Of a stretch of DNA of 64,000 nucleotides, positions 19,744 through 29,740 are shown one piece after another; the stretch's first letter is position 1; every line of letters starts with the position of its first letter. Both the position numbers and the translations under genes were made by a program. The DNA lies in contig NZ_JACHLM010000003.1 in assembly GCF_014207965.1 (NCBI RefSeq), positions 248,001 through 312,000 on the forward strand, read 5' to 3'. The DNA is from Brevundimonas bullata (GTDB lineage: Bacteria > Pseudomonadota > Alphaproteobacteria > Caulobacterales > Caulobacteraceae). Under the pieces are notes generated by a model that was not told the origin of the DNA, searched no databases, and saw nothing but the letters and a program-made list of their open reading frames with translations.

Positions 19744-20424
19744 ATGCGCGCCGCCCTCTTCGTTGCCTTTCTCGCCTGCCAGACTCTGGGCCTGTCCGCC
19801 GCCGTGACCACGCCCGCCGCCGCCGCCCTTCAGGAGGAGACGCGCGAGCAGTTCATGCAGCGCTGCACCCTCGCCGGGGCTGAAACCGCCAATATGGAAA
19901 GCTACGCCGAGGGCGCCTGCGCCGAGAAATGGATCGCCCTCAACCGCGCCAATCCCATGCTCGACGCCATCCTGTCGGTCTTCGTCGCCGGGACCCCGTC
20001 CGCGCTCGACCCGGCCGACGTCCAGCGCCGGGCGTCCATCGTCCGCTGGACCTCGCCGTCAGAAGGTCAGCTGTCGGGGCTCAAGGTCGAGGTCACGCGC
20101 ACGCCGACCACGCGGATCATCTTCAACTGGTCGGCGACGGGCCAGCCCATCCCCTATGACCCGGTCGAGGCCCTGCGGGTGCGCGGCGCCCAGGTCTATC
20201 CCATCGGCTGCTACGCCCTGGGCGCGGGCGAGACCAACGGCGTCTGGCGCGTCGATGCGCCCGGCCACGCCCCCTTCGCCCTGACGGTCTATCGCCGCGA
20301 GGCGCCGACGGCCTCGGCCCTGTCCTACATCACCGTCAGCGCCGACGCGGAACGCAACCTGCCGACGCTCGGCGACCTCATGGCCGCCGAGCCCGATCAG
20401 GACTGGCAGGACTGTCCCTCGTAA
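19744..20424 (+). CDS. Secreted protein of unknown function
   Basis: The 226-residue protein has a signal peptide (about 1-28, cleavage after AAA) and six cysteines beyond it, some of which probably form disulfides in the periplasm. No known domain was recognised. The stop codon lies 3 bp from the convergent yebC stop, and there is no visible hairpin between them, so the two transcripts probably overlap. Confidence 0.75.
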   Translation: MRAALFVAFLACQTLGLSAAVTTPAAAALQEETREQFMQRCTLAGAETANMESYAEGACAEKWIALNRANPMLDAILSVFVAGTPSALDPADVQRRASIVRWTSPSEGQLSGLKVEVTRTPTTRIIFNWSATGQPIPYDPVEALRVRGAQVYPIGCYALGAGETNGVWRVDAPGHAPFALTVYRREAPTASALSYITVSADAERNLPTLGDLMAAEPDQDWQDCPS

Positions 20425-20427
20425 GGA

Positions 20428-21201
20428 TCAGCCGGCGAACTTGGCCGCGTCTTCGTCCGAGATGTCTTCGTTGGAATAGACCGCCGACACGTCGTCTTCG
20501 GCGTCCAGCGCGTCCAGCAGCTTGAACAGGGTGCCGACGGCCTCGCCCGTGACCTGAACTTCGGTCTGCGGCTTCCACACGATGGCGGTCGACTTGGGGT
20601 CGCCCAGCACCTTGGACATGGCCTCGGCCACCTCGTTCAGGTCTTCATAGGCGGTCCAGATCGTATGGCCCGGCGCGTCCTCATAGATGTCCGGCTTGAC
20701 CAGATCGCTCTCGACGTCCTGGGCGCCGGCCTCGATGGCGGCCTCCATGACCTCGTCCTCGGTGCCGGCCTCGGCCTTGTAGGTGATCTTGCCGACCTTA
20801 TCCCACATGAAGGCGACCGAGTTCATCTCGCTCAGCGCGCCGCCGTTCTTCTTGAAGGCCGCGCCGATGTTCGAGGCCGCACGGTTGCGGTTGTCGGTCA
20901 GGGCCTCGACGATGATGCCGACGCCGCCGGGGCCGCGGCCCTCGTAGCGGACCTCTTCCATCGTATCGACGTCGCCGCCCGAGGCCTTGTTGATCGCCCG
21001 CTGAATGACGTCCTTGGGCAGGCTCTCGGCCTTGGCGTTGTTGACCGCCAGACGCAGGCGGGGGTTCAGCGCCGGGTCGGGCATTCCGCCCTTGGCCGCG
21101 ACCGTGATGTCGCGCGACAGCTTGGAGAACAGCTTGGAGCGCTGGGCGTCGGCGCGCCCCTTGCGGTGCATGATGTTCTTGAATTTCGAGTGGCCGGCCA
21201 T
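20428..21201 (-). CDS. yebC: YebC/PmpR family protein (TACO1-type)
   Basis: The start is placed at the universal family N-terminus [20 protein letters not shown] (257 residues), not at the ATG 22 codons upstream. Further hallmarks are [57 protein letters not shown] and [11 protein letters not shown]. Family members act as DNA-binding regulators or as ribosome-associated factors that relieve stalling on proline-rich stretches. The gene normally neighbours ruvC; here a block of envelope genes separates them. Confidence 0.95.
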   Translation of the reverse strand: MAGHSKFKNIMHRKGRADAQRSKLFSKLSRDITVAAKGGMPDPALNPRLRLAVNNAKAESLPKDVIQRAINKASGGDVDTMEEVRYEGRGPGGVGIIVEALTDNRNRAASNIGAAFKKNGGALSEMNSVAFMWDKVGKITYKAEAGTEDEVMEAAIEAGAQDVESDLVKPDIYEDAPGHTIWTAYEDLNEVAEAMSKVLGDPKSTAIVWKPQTEVQVTGEAVGTLFKLLDALDAEDDVSAVYSNEDISDEDAAKFAG

Positions 21202-21327
21202 GAATCTCGCTGCCAGATTTCTGAAACGTGAGGCGAGGCCTTTACTGGATGTGCGATCCTCTGTCACGACTGGGAACCGCCCGACTGCGCCGGGGATTTA
21301 GCGCAGGCCTGTAACGAGGAGACGCAG

Positions 21328-21534
21328 ATGGCCGCCGACGACACCTATCTGGACGACGCCTATGACGAGGGCATCGACCACGCCCATGCCGGCGAGATCG
21401 TGGAATGGTACGCCAAACGCCCGGTCACCGTCTCCACCGCCGCCGCCACCGGCTCCATCGTCGCCGCCTTCGCCCTCGGCGCCCTGACGGCGGTCGGAAC
21501 CCTGTTCCTGCTGCGCCAGTACGACGAGCGCTAG
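21328..21534 (+). CDS. Small single-pass membrane protein
   Basis: The 68-residue protein has an acidic N-terminus (DDTYLDDAYDEGIDHAHAGE), then one membrane helix at about 37-60, and ends RQYDER. An AGGAG motif precedes the ATG by about 9 bp (AACGAGGAGACGCAG). No family was recognised. It is transcribed away from yebC, with a 126-bp shared upstream region, and is followed by a family-B repeat. Confidence 0.7.
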   Translation: MAADDTYLDDAYDEGIDHAHAGEIVEWYAKRPVTVSTAAATGSIVAAFALGALTAVGTLFLLRQYDER

Positions 21535-21543
21535 ACGCTAGGC

Positions 21544-21688
21544 TCTCCCTCCCCGTCCCGGGGAGGGTGGCTGACGCGAAGCGGCAGACGGGTGGGGGCG
21601 CTTCGGCTAATCAAGCGCCGCGCCCCATATCGCCTTGCCCTCCCCGCCCGGTCGCTGCGCGACCACCCTCCCCGAACGGGGAGGGAGA
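21544..21688. repeat. Family B paired palindromic element
   Basis: TCTCCCTCCCCGTCCCGGGG at the left and the inverted CCCCGAACGGGGAGGGAGA at the right enclose about 105 bp. The core contains GGGTGGGGGCGCTTCGGCTA, AAGCGCCGCGC and CGGTCGCTGCGCGACCACCC, nearly identical to the core at 43037-43181. Conservation of the core as well as the arms argues for a mobile or copied unit and against independent hairpins. Confidence 0.88.
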
Positions 21689-21691
21689 ATC

Positions 21692-22540
21692 TCAGGCGCC
21701 CGCCAGCAACCCCTCGACCTCTTCGCGCGTGCCCAGCGAGGGCTGCGCCCCCGGCCGCGTCGCCGCCAGCGCCCCCGCCGCACAGGCGAAGTGCAGGGCC
21801 GCGTCTTCTGTCATCCCGTCCAGCAGAGCCACCACGATGGCCCCGACGAAGGCGTCGCCCGCCCCCGTGGCGTCGATGGCGTGAACGCGCGGCGGCGTGG
21901 CCCAGGCCATCTCCACCCCGCGCCGATACATGACCGCCCCGCGCGCCCCCTTGGTCACCGCCACCAGCCCGCCGCCGACGTGCAGGGCCTCGCCGTAGAA
22001 GGCGGCCTCCGTCTCGTTGACCACGATCAGATCGGCCCGCCGCAGCATGGCCTCCGACACTGGCGCAGCGGGCGCCAGGTTGACGCAGACAAAGTCCGTC
22101 GCCCGCCCCACAGCCGCCTCGACCGTCTCGATCGGCAGCTCCAGCTGGGCGATCAGCGGCGTCTCGATCCGCGCCGGCAACTGTTCCGGCGTGACGAAGT
22201 GGTTGGCCCCGGCGGCGACCACGATCTGGTTTTCGCCGCTCGGATCGACCGCGATCAGGGCCACCCCCGTCGGCGCCGCAATGTCCGTCTCGACCCCCGA
22301 CAGGTCCACCCCGTGCGCCAGCATCAGGGTCACCGCCGCGCCCGACATCTCGTCCTCGCCGACCCGCCCGATCAGGCTGACCTCCGCCCCCAGACGCCGC
22401 GCCGCCAGGGCCTGATTGGCGCCCTTGCCGCCGGCGTGACGCGCCAGGGTCGCCCCCGTCACCGTCTCGCCCGGCGCCGGCAGGCTGGGGGCGGACGCCA
22501 CCATGTCCAGATTGATCGACCCGACGACGGTGATCCTCAT
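21692..22540 (-). CDS. rbsK: Ribokinase (PfkB family)
   Basis: The start is at MRITVVGSINLDMVASAP (282 residues). PfkB signatures are GGKGANQALAARRLGAEVSL near residue 38 and the C-terminal ATP/anion-hole motif DATGAGDAFVGA with the catalytic Asp. It phosphorylates ribose to ribose-5-phosphate. Its ATG overlaps the stop of the upstream nucleoside hydrolase by 4 bp, so ribose released by that enzyme would be phosphorylated by this one, a coherent salvage pair. Confidence 0.9.
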   Translation of the reverse strand: MRITVVGSINLDMVASAPSLPAPGETVTGATLARHAGGKGANQALAARRLGAEVSLIGRVGEDEMSGAAVTLMLAHGVDLSGVETDIAAPTGVALIAVDPSGENQIVVAAGANHFVTPEQLPARIETPLIAQLELPIETVEAAVGRATDFVCVNLAPAAPVSEAMLRRADLIVVNETEAAFYGEALHVGGGLVAVTKGARGAVMYRRGVEMAWATPPRVHAIDATGAGDAFVGAIVVALLDGMTEDAALHFACAAGALAATRPGAQPSLGTREEVEGLLAGA

Positions 22541-23472
22541 TGCCCTGCTCCCAGTCTCTCGGCGATCAGGGCGAAGACCCCGTCCGCATCCGCCTTTGTC
22601 GCCCAGAAATGTTTGGCCGTCGCGGCCTCGACGCGGAACTCCACCGCCGTATGGCCGCGCGTCAGATCGCTCTCGGTCTCCACATCGATCCGGCACGGCG
22701 CCAGCTCGAACAGCTCGGGTTTCAGCAGCCAGGCCACGGTGCAGGGATCATGCAGCGGCCCGGCGTCCCAGCCGACGATCTCCCGCTCGGTCCGCTGCGA
22801 GAAGCGCAGCATGGCCGCCGACGCCCGCGCCGAGGCGGTATCCACCGCCTCGATGGTCCTGATGCGGTCCTCGGTCGCGCGCACCTGATGGGTGGCGTCC
22901 AGCCCCAGTACGATCATCCGGCAACCGGAGGCGAAGACCTCGGCCGCCGCGTCGGGGTCGGCCCAGATGTTGAACTCGGCCGAGGCAGTGATGTTGCCGC
23001 CCTCTGACCGCGCCCCGCCCATCACCACCACGGGCCCCAGATGGCCCGCCAGCCTCGGCTCGGCCCGCATGGCCAGGGCCAGATTGGTCATCGGCCCCAT
23101 GACGATCAGCGCCACGCTTCCCGCAGGCCGTTCCATCACCAGCCGCACGATGGCCTCAGCCGCCGTCCCCTCGCCCACCGGCGCCTCCGGCTCGAACGGC
23201 GCCAGATCCCCCAGCCCCTCGGCCCCGTGGAACTCGCCCGCCCCCGCCGGCTCGCGCCGCAAAGGCCGCTCGGCCCCGACAAAGACCGGCACGTCCTCGC
23301 GCCCGGCGATCTGGCGCAGGATGCGCGCATTCCTCGCCGTCTTTTCGGCGCTGACATTGCCCCCGACCGTGGTCACGGCCAGCAGGTCGAGGTCGGAAGA
23401 GGCGAAGGCGGTCAGCAACCCCGTGGCGTCGTCGACGCCGGGATCGCAATCAATGATGAGAGACTGTTTCAC
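22537..23472 (-). CDS. Nucleoside hydrolase (inosine-uridine preferring type)
   Basis: The 311-residue enzyme begins MKQSLIIDCDPGVDDATG, the calcium-binding DxDPGxDD motif of the IU-nucleoside hydrolase family. It also contains IVMGPMTNLALAMRAEP, VVMGGA and ASAEFNIWADPDAAAEVF. It cleaves the N-glycosidic bond of ribonucleosides to base plus ribose. Substrate preference cannot be read from sequence. It is coupled to ribokinase by a 4-bp overlap. Confidence 0.93.
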   Translation of the reverse strand: MKQSLIIDCDPGVDDATGLLTAFASSDLDLLAVTTVGGNVSAEKTARNARILRQIAGREDVPVFVGAERPLRREPAGAGEFHGAEGLGDLAPFEPEAPVGEGTAAEAIVRLVMERPAGSVALIVMGPMTNLALAMRAEPRLAGHLGPVVVMGGARSEGGNITASAEFNIWADPDAAAEVFASGCRMIVLGLDATHQVRATEDRIRTIEAVDTASARASAAMLRFSQRTEREIVGWDAGPLHDPCTVAWLLKPELFELAPCRIDVETESDLTRGHTAVEFRVEAATAKHFWATKADADGVFALIAERLGAGQ

Positions 23473-23519
23473 CGGATCGGTGTGCCGCGTGACGCCGCGC
23501 GAGGCAACCGTCGCTCTCC

Positions 23520-23546
23520 ATCCTCCCCTGCGTAGCGGGGGAGGAT
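23520..23546. repeat. Family C palindromic repeat, single arm
   Basis: ATCCTCCCCTGCGTAGCGGG plus GGAGGAT is a near-perfect palindrome and matches the outer arms of the element at 11221-11390. It lies between the racemase-like gene and the nucleoside hydrolase gene and may form a hairpin in the transcript. Confidence 0.65.
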
Positions 23547-23553
23547 CGCAAAA

Positions 23554-24225
23554 CTACAGACATATCCCGACACACACCCGCGCCAGCACCTCCGCCGAAT
23601 CCGTCAGCGGAACCGCCACGTCGCCCGCGTCCAGCAACAGCGGCACCTCGGTGCAGCCGCCGATCACCCCCTCGGCCCCCGCCGAGACCAGGGCCGCCGC
23701 CAGGTCGCGCATGGCCCCCCTCTGTTCAGGTCCCACGTCGCCCGCCTTGACCCCGGCCACCACCGCCATGAACCGCGCCCGGTCGGCGTCCGACAGCCGC
23801 ACCATCTCCACGCCCTCGGCCTCCAGCGCGCGCGCATACAGCGCCTCGCCCCCCGGCGTCGCCAGCACCCCGATCCGGGTCGCGCCATTCGCCTTGGCCG
23901 CCTTGGCCGTCTCCGCCACCATGTCGACGAAGGGCACGCCCGCCGCCCGGATCGCGTCCGCATGGGCGTGGGCGGTGTTGCACGGCATGGCCAGGATCTC
24001 GGCCCCCGCCGCCTTCAGCCGCAGCGCCATCTCGCCCAGGGTCCGCCCCGCCGCCTCGGGCTGAGTATGCCGGTTCGGCACCTGGGGGTTGATGTCCGCG
24101 ATGACCCGCACATGGTCCTCGTCGCCTTGGGCCGGGGTCAGGGCCTGCACCCGCGCCAGAAAGGCCACGGTCGCCGCCGGTCCCATGCCGCCCAGAACCC
24201 CCAGAGTCTTCACGCCCGACCTCAT
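23554..24225 (-). CDS. Aspartate/glutamate racemase family protein
   Basis: The start is chosen at MRSGVKTLGVLGGMGP (223 residues), because family members begin at this glycine-rich strand; ATGs 16 and 27 codons upstream are possible but would add an atypical N-terminus. The cofactor-independent racemase signatures are LGVLGGMGPAATVAFL, the first catalytic Cys in LAMPCNTAHAHADAI, and the second in VIGGCTEVPLLL. It could act on aspartate, glutamate or a related amino acid. It precedes the nucleoside hydrolase gene on the same strand, but a functional link is not obvious. Confidence 0.87.
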   Translation of the reverse strand: MRSGVKTLGVLGGMGPAATVAFLARVQALTPAQGDEDHVRVIADINPQVPNRHTQPEAAGRTLGEMALRLKAAGAEILAMPCNTAHAHADAIRAAGVPFVDMVAETAKAAKANGATRIGVLATPGGEALYARALEAEGVEMVRLSDADRARFMAVVAGVKAGDVGPEQRGAMRDLAAALVSAGAEGVIGGCTEVPLLLDAGDVAVPLTDSAEVLARVCVGICL

Positions 24226-24373
24226 CCGCTCACTCGACCCCGACGCCGGGACCTGTGTGTTCGCTTCGCCCATCCCGGCCCCCCGCGCAATATCGCCGCG
24301 CGACATCGTCGCATTGCGCTTCTGCCGGTTCGCCAGGCTTATGCGCGCAACGATTCGGGGAAGACGCTCTCTA

Positions 24374-25633
24374 ATGCCATCTGAAAAAGCCGCCGCGCTG
24401 ATCACCAACGACGCCGTCGTTCTGGGCCTTCTGGCCGTCATTCTGGCGGGGGTCTTCTGGGCGTCCAGCCTGCCCAACAAGGGGGTCCAGCGGTTCTTCG
24501 CCTTCGTGCCGGCCCTGCTGCTCTGCTATTTCCTGCCCTCGCTGCTGACCACCTTCGGCGTCGTCGATCCCGAAACCTCGCGCCTCTACTTCATCGCCTC
24601 GCGCTTCCTGCTGCCGGCGGCCCTGGTGCTGCTGACGGTGTCGGCGGACCTGCCGGCGGTCTTCCGCCTGGGGCCGAAAGCCCTGATCATGTTCTTCACC
24701 GGCACGCTGGGCGTCATGCTGGGCGGCCCTATCGCCCTCTTGCTGACCAGCTGGGTCGCGCCCGACCTGATGGGGGCAGGGCCCGAGGCCATCTGGCGCG
24801 GCATGGCCACCGTCGCCGGCAGCTGGATCGGCGGCTCGGCCAACCAGACCGCTCTGTATGAAATCTACGGCGCCGGCCCCGACGTCTTCTCCATCTGGAT
24901 CGCCGTCGACGTCATCGTCGCCAATATCTGGATGGCGGGCGTGCTGTGGATCGCGGCCAACCAGGTGCGCGTCAATCGCCTGCTGCGCGCCGACGCCTCC
25001 GCCGTCGATCGCGTGCGCGAAAAGGCCGAGGCCTATGAGACCGAAAACGCCCGCATCCCCTCGCTGAAGGACCTGATCTTCATCGTCGGCGTCGGCTTCG
25101 GCGCGGTCGGCCTGTCGCACGCCCTGGCCGATCCCCTGTCGGCCTGGTTCGGCGCCAACGCCCCCTGGGCCCAGCGCCTGTCGCTGGACTCCAGCTTCTT
25201 CTGGCTGGTGCTGATCGCCACCGTCATCGGCGTGGTCCTATCCTTCACCCCGGCGCGCAAACTGCAAGGCCCCGGCGCGGCCAAGGTCGGCTCGGTCTTC
25301 GTCTATGTCCTGGTCGCCACCGTCGGCCTGAACATGAACATCGGCGCCATCCTGGACTCGCCCGCCTACTTCCTGATCGGCCTGGTCTGGATGGCGGTTC
25401 ACGTCCTGCTGCTGTTCGCCGTCGCCTGGCTGATCAAGGCCCCGGCCTTCTTCCTCGGCGTCGGCTCCATGGCCAATATCGGCGGCGCGGCCAGCGCCCC
25501 GGTGGCGGCGGCGGCCTTCCACCCGTCGCTGGCCTCGGTCGGCGTCCTGCTGGCGGTCGTGGGCTATATCGTCGGCACCGGCGCGGCCTGGTTCACCGGC
25601 CTGGTGATGATGCAGATCGCCGGCGCGGGCTGA
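24374..25633 (+). CDS. DUF819 family membrane protein (YjcL-like)
   Basis: The start is set at MPSEKAAALITNDAV (419 residues); the longer frame upstream crosses the divergent gene. About eleven hydrophobic segments are visible, arranged as two halves. Each half contains a glycine-rich break (GSWIGGSANQTALYEIYGAG and GVGSMANIGGAASAPVAAAA), the DUF819 pattern resembling inverted-repeat carboxylate transporters. The substrate is unknown. It diverges from the Asp/Glu racemase gene across 148 bp, which may hint at a shared amino-acid role. Confidence 0.85.
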   Translation: MPSEKAAALITNDAVVLGLLAVILAGVFWASSLPNKGVQRFFAFVPALLLCYFLPSLLTTFGVVDPETSRLYFIASRFLLPAALVLLTVSADLPAVFRLGPKALIMFFTGTLGVMLGGPIALLLTSWVAPDLMGAGPEAIWRGMATVAGSWIGGSANQTALYEIYGAGPDVFSIWIAVDVIVANIWMAGVLWIAANQVRVNRLLRADASAVDRVREKAEAYETENARIPSLKDLIFIVGVGFGAVGLSHALADPLSAWFGANAPWAQRLSLDSSFFWLVLIATVIGVVLSFTPARKLQGPGAAKVGSVFVYVLVATVGLNMNIGAILDSPAYFLIGLVWMAVHVLLLFAVAWLIKAPAFFLGVGSMANIGGAASAPVAAAAFHPSLASVGVLLAVVGYIVGTGAAWFTGLVMMQIAGAG

Positions 25634-25846
25634 CCTAAAAGGGGGCGTTTCGAGCCAGAAATCGAGAGTTCAAAAACCGCGTTCAACAAAGATGGCTAAC
25701 GCGCGAATTCTTGCGGAACCAAGTTTCAAGTCCGATGTTTATTGCATCGGACACATCGGACGCCCCCCAACCCCGATGTCGTCTGTGGCGGTCCGGCCTT
25801 AACGCCCCCCCGACTGAGAAGTCGGACCGCCCCCCCCCTCTCCCTC

Positions 25847-26299
25847 TCAATCCAGCTTCAGCACCATGTCCCAGCGGTCGATGCCGGGCGCGAAGCCGTC
25901 GGGCGTGACCTTTTCCGCCTCGAAGCCGAACCGCGCATAGAAGCCCTGGGTGTGCTGGCTGGTGTTCAGGATCACGCGCCTGATCCCCGGCGTCGCCCGC
26001 GCCGCCGCGATCCGCGCCTCGGTCAGCACCTGCCCCAGGCCCCGCCCGTGCAGGCTGTTGTCCACCATGCCCCAGCACAGGGCGACGCTGACCCCGTCCG
26101 CCTCCACCGCATGGCCGCCGCAGCCGACGATGCGCCCGTCCAGCTCGATCACCTGATAGGGCCAGCGCAGGGCCTGATCCCCTAGAAACCCAACAAAGCT
26201 CTCCCGCTCGCTCGCGTCAAAGAAGCGCGGCGTATTGCTGTCGAACAGGGCCAGGCAGCCGGCCATGTCTTCGGGGCGGTAGGGGCGGGAAAGGATCAT
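25847..26299 (-). CDS. GNAT family N-acetyltransferase
   Basis: The start is placed at MILSRPYRPEDMAGC (150 residues) after an AGGAAGGGG site. The acetyl-CoA binding motif A is visible as DNSLHGRGLGQVLTEARIAA (about 79-98), and motif B as NTSQHTQGFYARFGFEAEKV. The substrate is unknown. The longer frame upstream reads through the thiC promoter and riboswitch region and is rejected. The 213-bp gap to the DUF819 gene has no recognised gene. Confidence 0.85.
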   Translation of the reverse strand: MILSRPYRPEDMAGCLALFDSNTPRFFDASERESFVGFLGDQALRWPYQVIELDGRIVGCGGHAVEADGVSVALCWGMVDNSLHGRGLGQVLTEARIAAARATPGIRRVILNTSQHTQGFYARFGFEAEKVTPDGFAPGIDRWDMVLKLD

Positions 26300-26325
26300 T
26301 CCCCTTCCTGCCACGCCGCCCTCGC

Positions 26326-26353
26326 TTGACCTACCCCCGAAACGGGCTAGGGT
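26326..26353 (+). promoter_or_regulatory. thiC: Putative promoter of the TPP riboswitch-thiC transcript
   Basis: TTGACC at 26326-26331 is followed after 16 bp by TAGGGT at 26348-26353, within a GCTAGGGT context reminiscent of Caulobacter housekeeping -10 elements. Transcription would begin just before the riboswitch. The call rests on motif and position only. Confidence 0.45.
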
Positions 26354-26361
26354 CGCGGCGT

Positions 26362-28454
<2,093 letters not shown>

Positions 28455-28475
28455 CCTTCCACCGCGACAGCGAGT

Positions 28476-29018
28476 ATGGTGGCCTCTTCCTCGGGGGAGG
28501 CCGCCATACCTGTCATCCTGATCGTCGCCGGACCCAATGGGGCGGGCAAGACTACCTTCGCCACCCGCTGGATCAACGACAGCGCGCCCGACTTCGCCTT
28601 CGTCAACGCCGACGAGGTGGCTCGCGAACTGCCGCCCGGCCTGTCTCCGGCGGAGCGAGACATGCGCGCCGGTCGTCTGATGCTGACCCGGCTGGACGCC
28701 CTGATCGCGGCCCGCGCCGATCTGGTGCTGGAGACCACCCTGTCCAGCCGCCTCTACGCCAAACGCATCCCCGAATGGCGCGCGGCGGGTTATGACGTGG
28801 AACTGGTCTATGTCCGTCTGCCTGACGTGGAGACCTCCATCGCCCGCGTCGCCCACCGCGTCCGTCTCGGCGGCCACGGCGTCCCGGAACCGGACCTGCG
28901 CCGCCGTTTCGGCCGCAGCCTCGCCAACCTGGAACTCTACAAGCCGCTGGTGGATCGCTGGCAGGTCTGGGACAGCCGCCCGAATGAGGCTATATTGGCC
29001 GACAGGAGCCAGCCATGA
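28476..29018 (+). CDS. Zeta-toxin-like P-loop kinase
   Basis: The 180-residue protein has Walker A GPNGAGKT at 19-26, then FVNADEVARELPPGLSPAER (a zeta-type substrate loop), an arginine-rich MRAGRLMLTRLDALIAARAD, and LVLETTLSSRLYAKRIPEWR in the position of the UDP-sugar site. The C-terminus holds RRFGRSLANLELYKPLVDRW. Zeta toxins phosphorylate UDP-GlcNAc, though many short chromosomal relatives are only annotated as AAA ATPases. It begins 21 bp after thiC and overlaps by 4 bp (ATGA) with a 52-residue ORF, so these two are translated together. No epsilon-type antitoxin precedes it. Confidence 0.8.
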   Translation: MVASSSGEAAIPVILIVAGPNGAGKTTFATRWINDSAPDFAFVNADEVARELPPGLSPAERDMRAGRLMLTRLDALIAARADLVLETTLSSRLYAKRIPEWRAAGYDVELVYVRLPDVETSIARVAHRVRLGGHGVPEPDLRRRFGRSLANLELYKPLVDRWQVWDSRPNEAILADRSQP

Positions 29019-29173
29019 ACGCCCGCATCGACCCCAAGACCATCGCCAAGGCCATGAAGGCCGCCGCTGTCGTCGCCAAGACCGGCACCCGCGAGGAGCG
29101 TTCGGGCAAGTTCATTGCGCCGACGGCGAAGAGCATTGCTCGCTCCCCCGTCAAGCGCGCTGCTCAAGGCTGA
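29015..29173 (+). CDS. 52-residue basic protein coupled to the zeta-like gene
   Basis: The ATG overlaps the stop of the zeta-like gene (ATGA), and an AGGAG sequence precedes it by 5-9 bp (GACAGGAGCCAGCC). The peptide starts MNARIDPKTIAKAMKAAAVV and has a predicted amphipathic helix, then a GTREERSGKF turn and a basic tail (AKSIARSPVKRAAQG). It is strongly basic (about 11 Lys/Arg), unlike acidic helical epsilon antitoxins. Its coupling makes it a candidate partner of the kinase, possibly an antitoxin, but nothing in the sequence proves that. A terminator-like hairpin follows. Confidence 0.7.
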   Translation: MNARIDPKTIAKAMKAAAVVAKTGTREERSGKFIAPTAKSIARSPVKRAAQG

Positions 29174-29192
29174 AGCCTGTCATGGCACAAGG

Positions 29193-29222
29193 AAAAGGCC
29201 GAGGGCGCAATGCCCCCGGCCC
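29193..29222 (+). terminator. Likely terminator after the zeta-like operon
   Basis: GGCCGAGGGC-GCAAT-GCCCCCGGCC forms a GC-rich hairpin with one G-U pair, preceded by AAAA and followed by a weak CTTCCATT tract. It is 20 bp after the 52-residue ORF and also abuts the end of the convergent small HTH gene. Confidence 0.55.
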
Positions 29223-29227
29223 TTCCA

Positions 29228-29410
29228 TTAGAAGAGTGCTGTTTGCGCCGAAGGCGGCGAGCCCCCTCGCCGCTTGCCGGTATTGATCTCCGAGATACGG
29301 CCCTGATTCAGGCTATAGTCAGCGGCGATATGGTGCTGATACTCGCCCTGCTTGAGTCGGGCTTGAATGTCGGCGATGTCCTGCGCCGTCAGGTGTTTTG
29401 CGGTAGCCAT
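29228..29410 (-). CDS. Small helix-turn-helix protein
   Basis: The start is taken at MATAKHLTAQDIADI (60 residues), because GGAGA lies 8 bp upstream; a longer frame exists. The core QARLKQGEYQHHIAADYSLN then QGRISEINTGKR is a homeodomain-like HTH: helix, 'HHIAADY' turn, and 'NQGRISEI' recognition helix. Such minimal HTH proteins are typical of phage- and plasmid-derived DNA. It diverges from the unrecognised gene at 29741 across a 330-bp region and could regulate it. Confidence 0.7.
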   Translation of the reverse strand: MATAKHLTAQDIADIQARLKQGEYQHHIAADYSLNQGRISEINTGKRRGGSPPSAQTALF

Positions 29411-29740
29411 TGATTGGCATCTCCACGAAAGTCCTAGCCGAATTAGCGACTTCATGAGATGTCTCCCTCGAAGTCGCCGTCGAGGTGGCTCACCATGGGT
29501 CGTCGCTATTTCTCTTTGCCGGGGATCAGCGACGGCCCTTTTCGTTACGGCTGTCTCAGCGGGTAAGCGGGCGCCGGACAGCTATCTCTCTTCTCTTCAG
29601 CATTAACCGTTCTCCGAAAGTTAGCAGCTTTAGAACACACGATTCGCGAGCCGGCAAGATCGTGAGTTAGCTAACTCAAATTATGCCCGTTGCGCTAACT
29701 CCAAGACCCTGCCATAACGTCGAGAGATTAGGAGAGGTTC
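29411..29740. other. Divergent intergenic region with atypical composition
   Basis: The 330-bp region between the small HTH gene and the 29741 gene has visibly more A/T than the rest of the window. Its right end contains a 16-bp palindrome, a matching half-site and a weak promoter-like pair TTGCGC (29690-29695) and CATAAC (17 bp later). No ORF with convincing codon usage was seen in it. Confidence 0.5.
29663..29701. promoter_or_regulatory. 16-bp perfect palindrome plus half-site, likely operator
   Basis: TGAGTTAGCTAACTCA at 29663-29678 is a perfect 16-bp palindrome. The half-site GCTAACTC recurs at 29694-29701, overlapping the proposed -35 region, 24 bp (over two helical turns) from the first. 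The site lies 40-78 bp upstream of the 29741 start, suggesting cooperative binding by a dimeric regulator, perhaps the product of one of the two flanking genes. Confidence 0.55.

Noticed and set aside
29015..29173. The 52-residue ORF as a classic epsilon antitoxin.
   Set aside because: It is downstream of the kinase and strongly basic, whereas epsilon antitoxins are acidic and encoded upstream. A partner role remains open.
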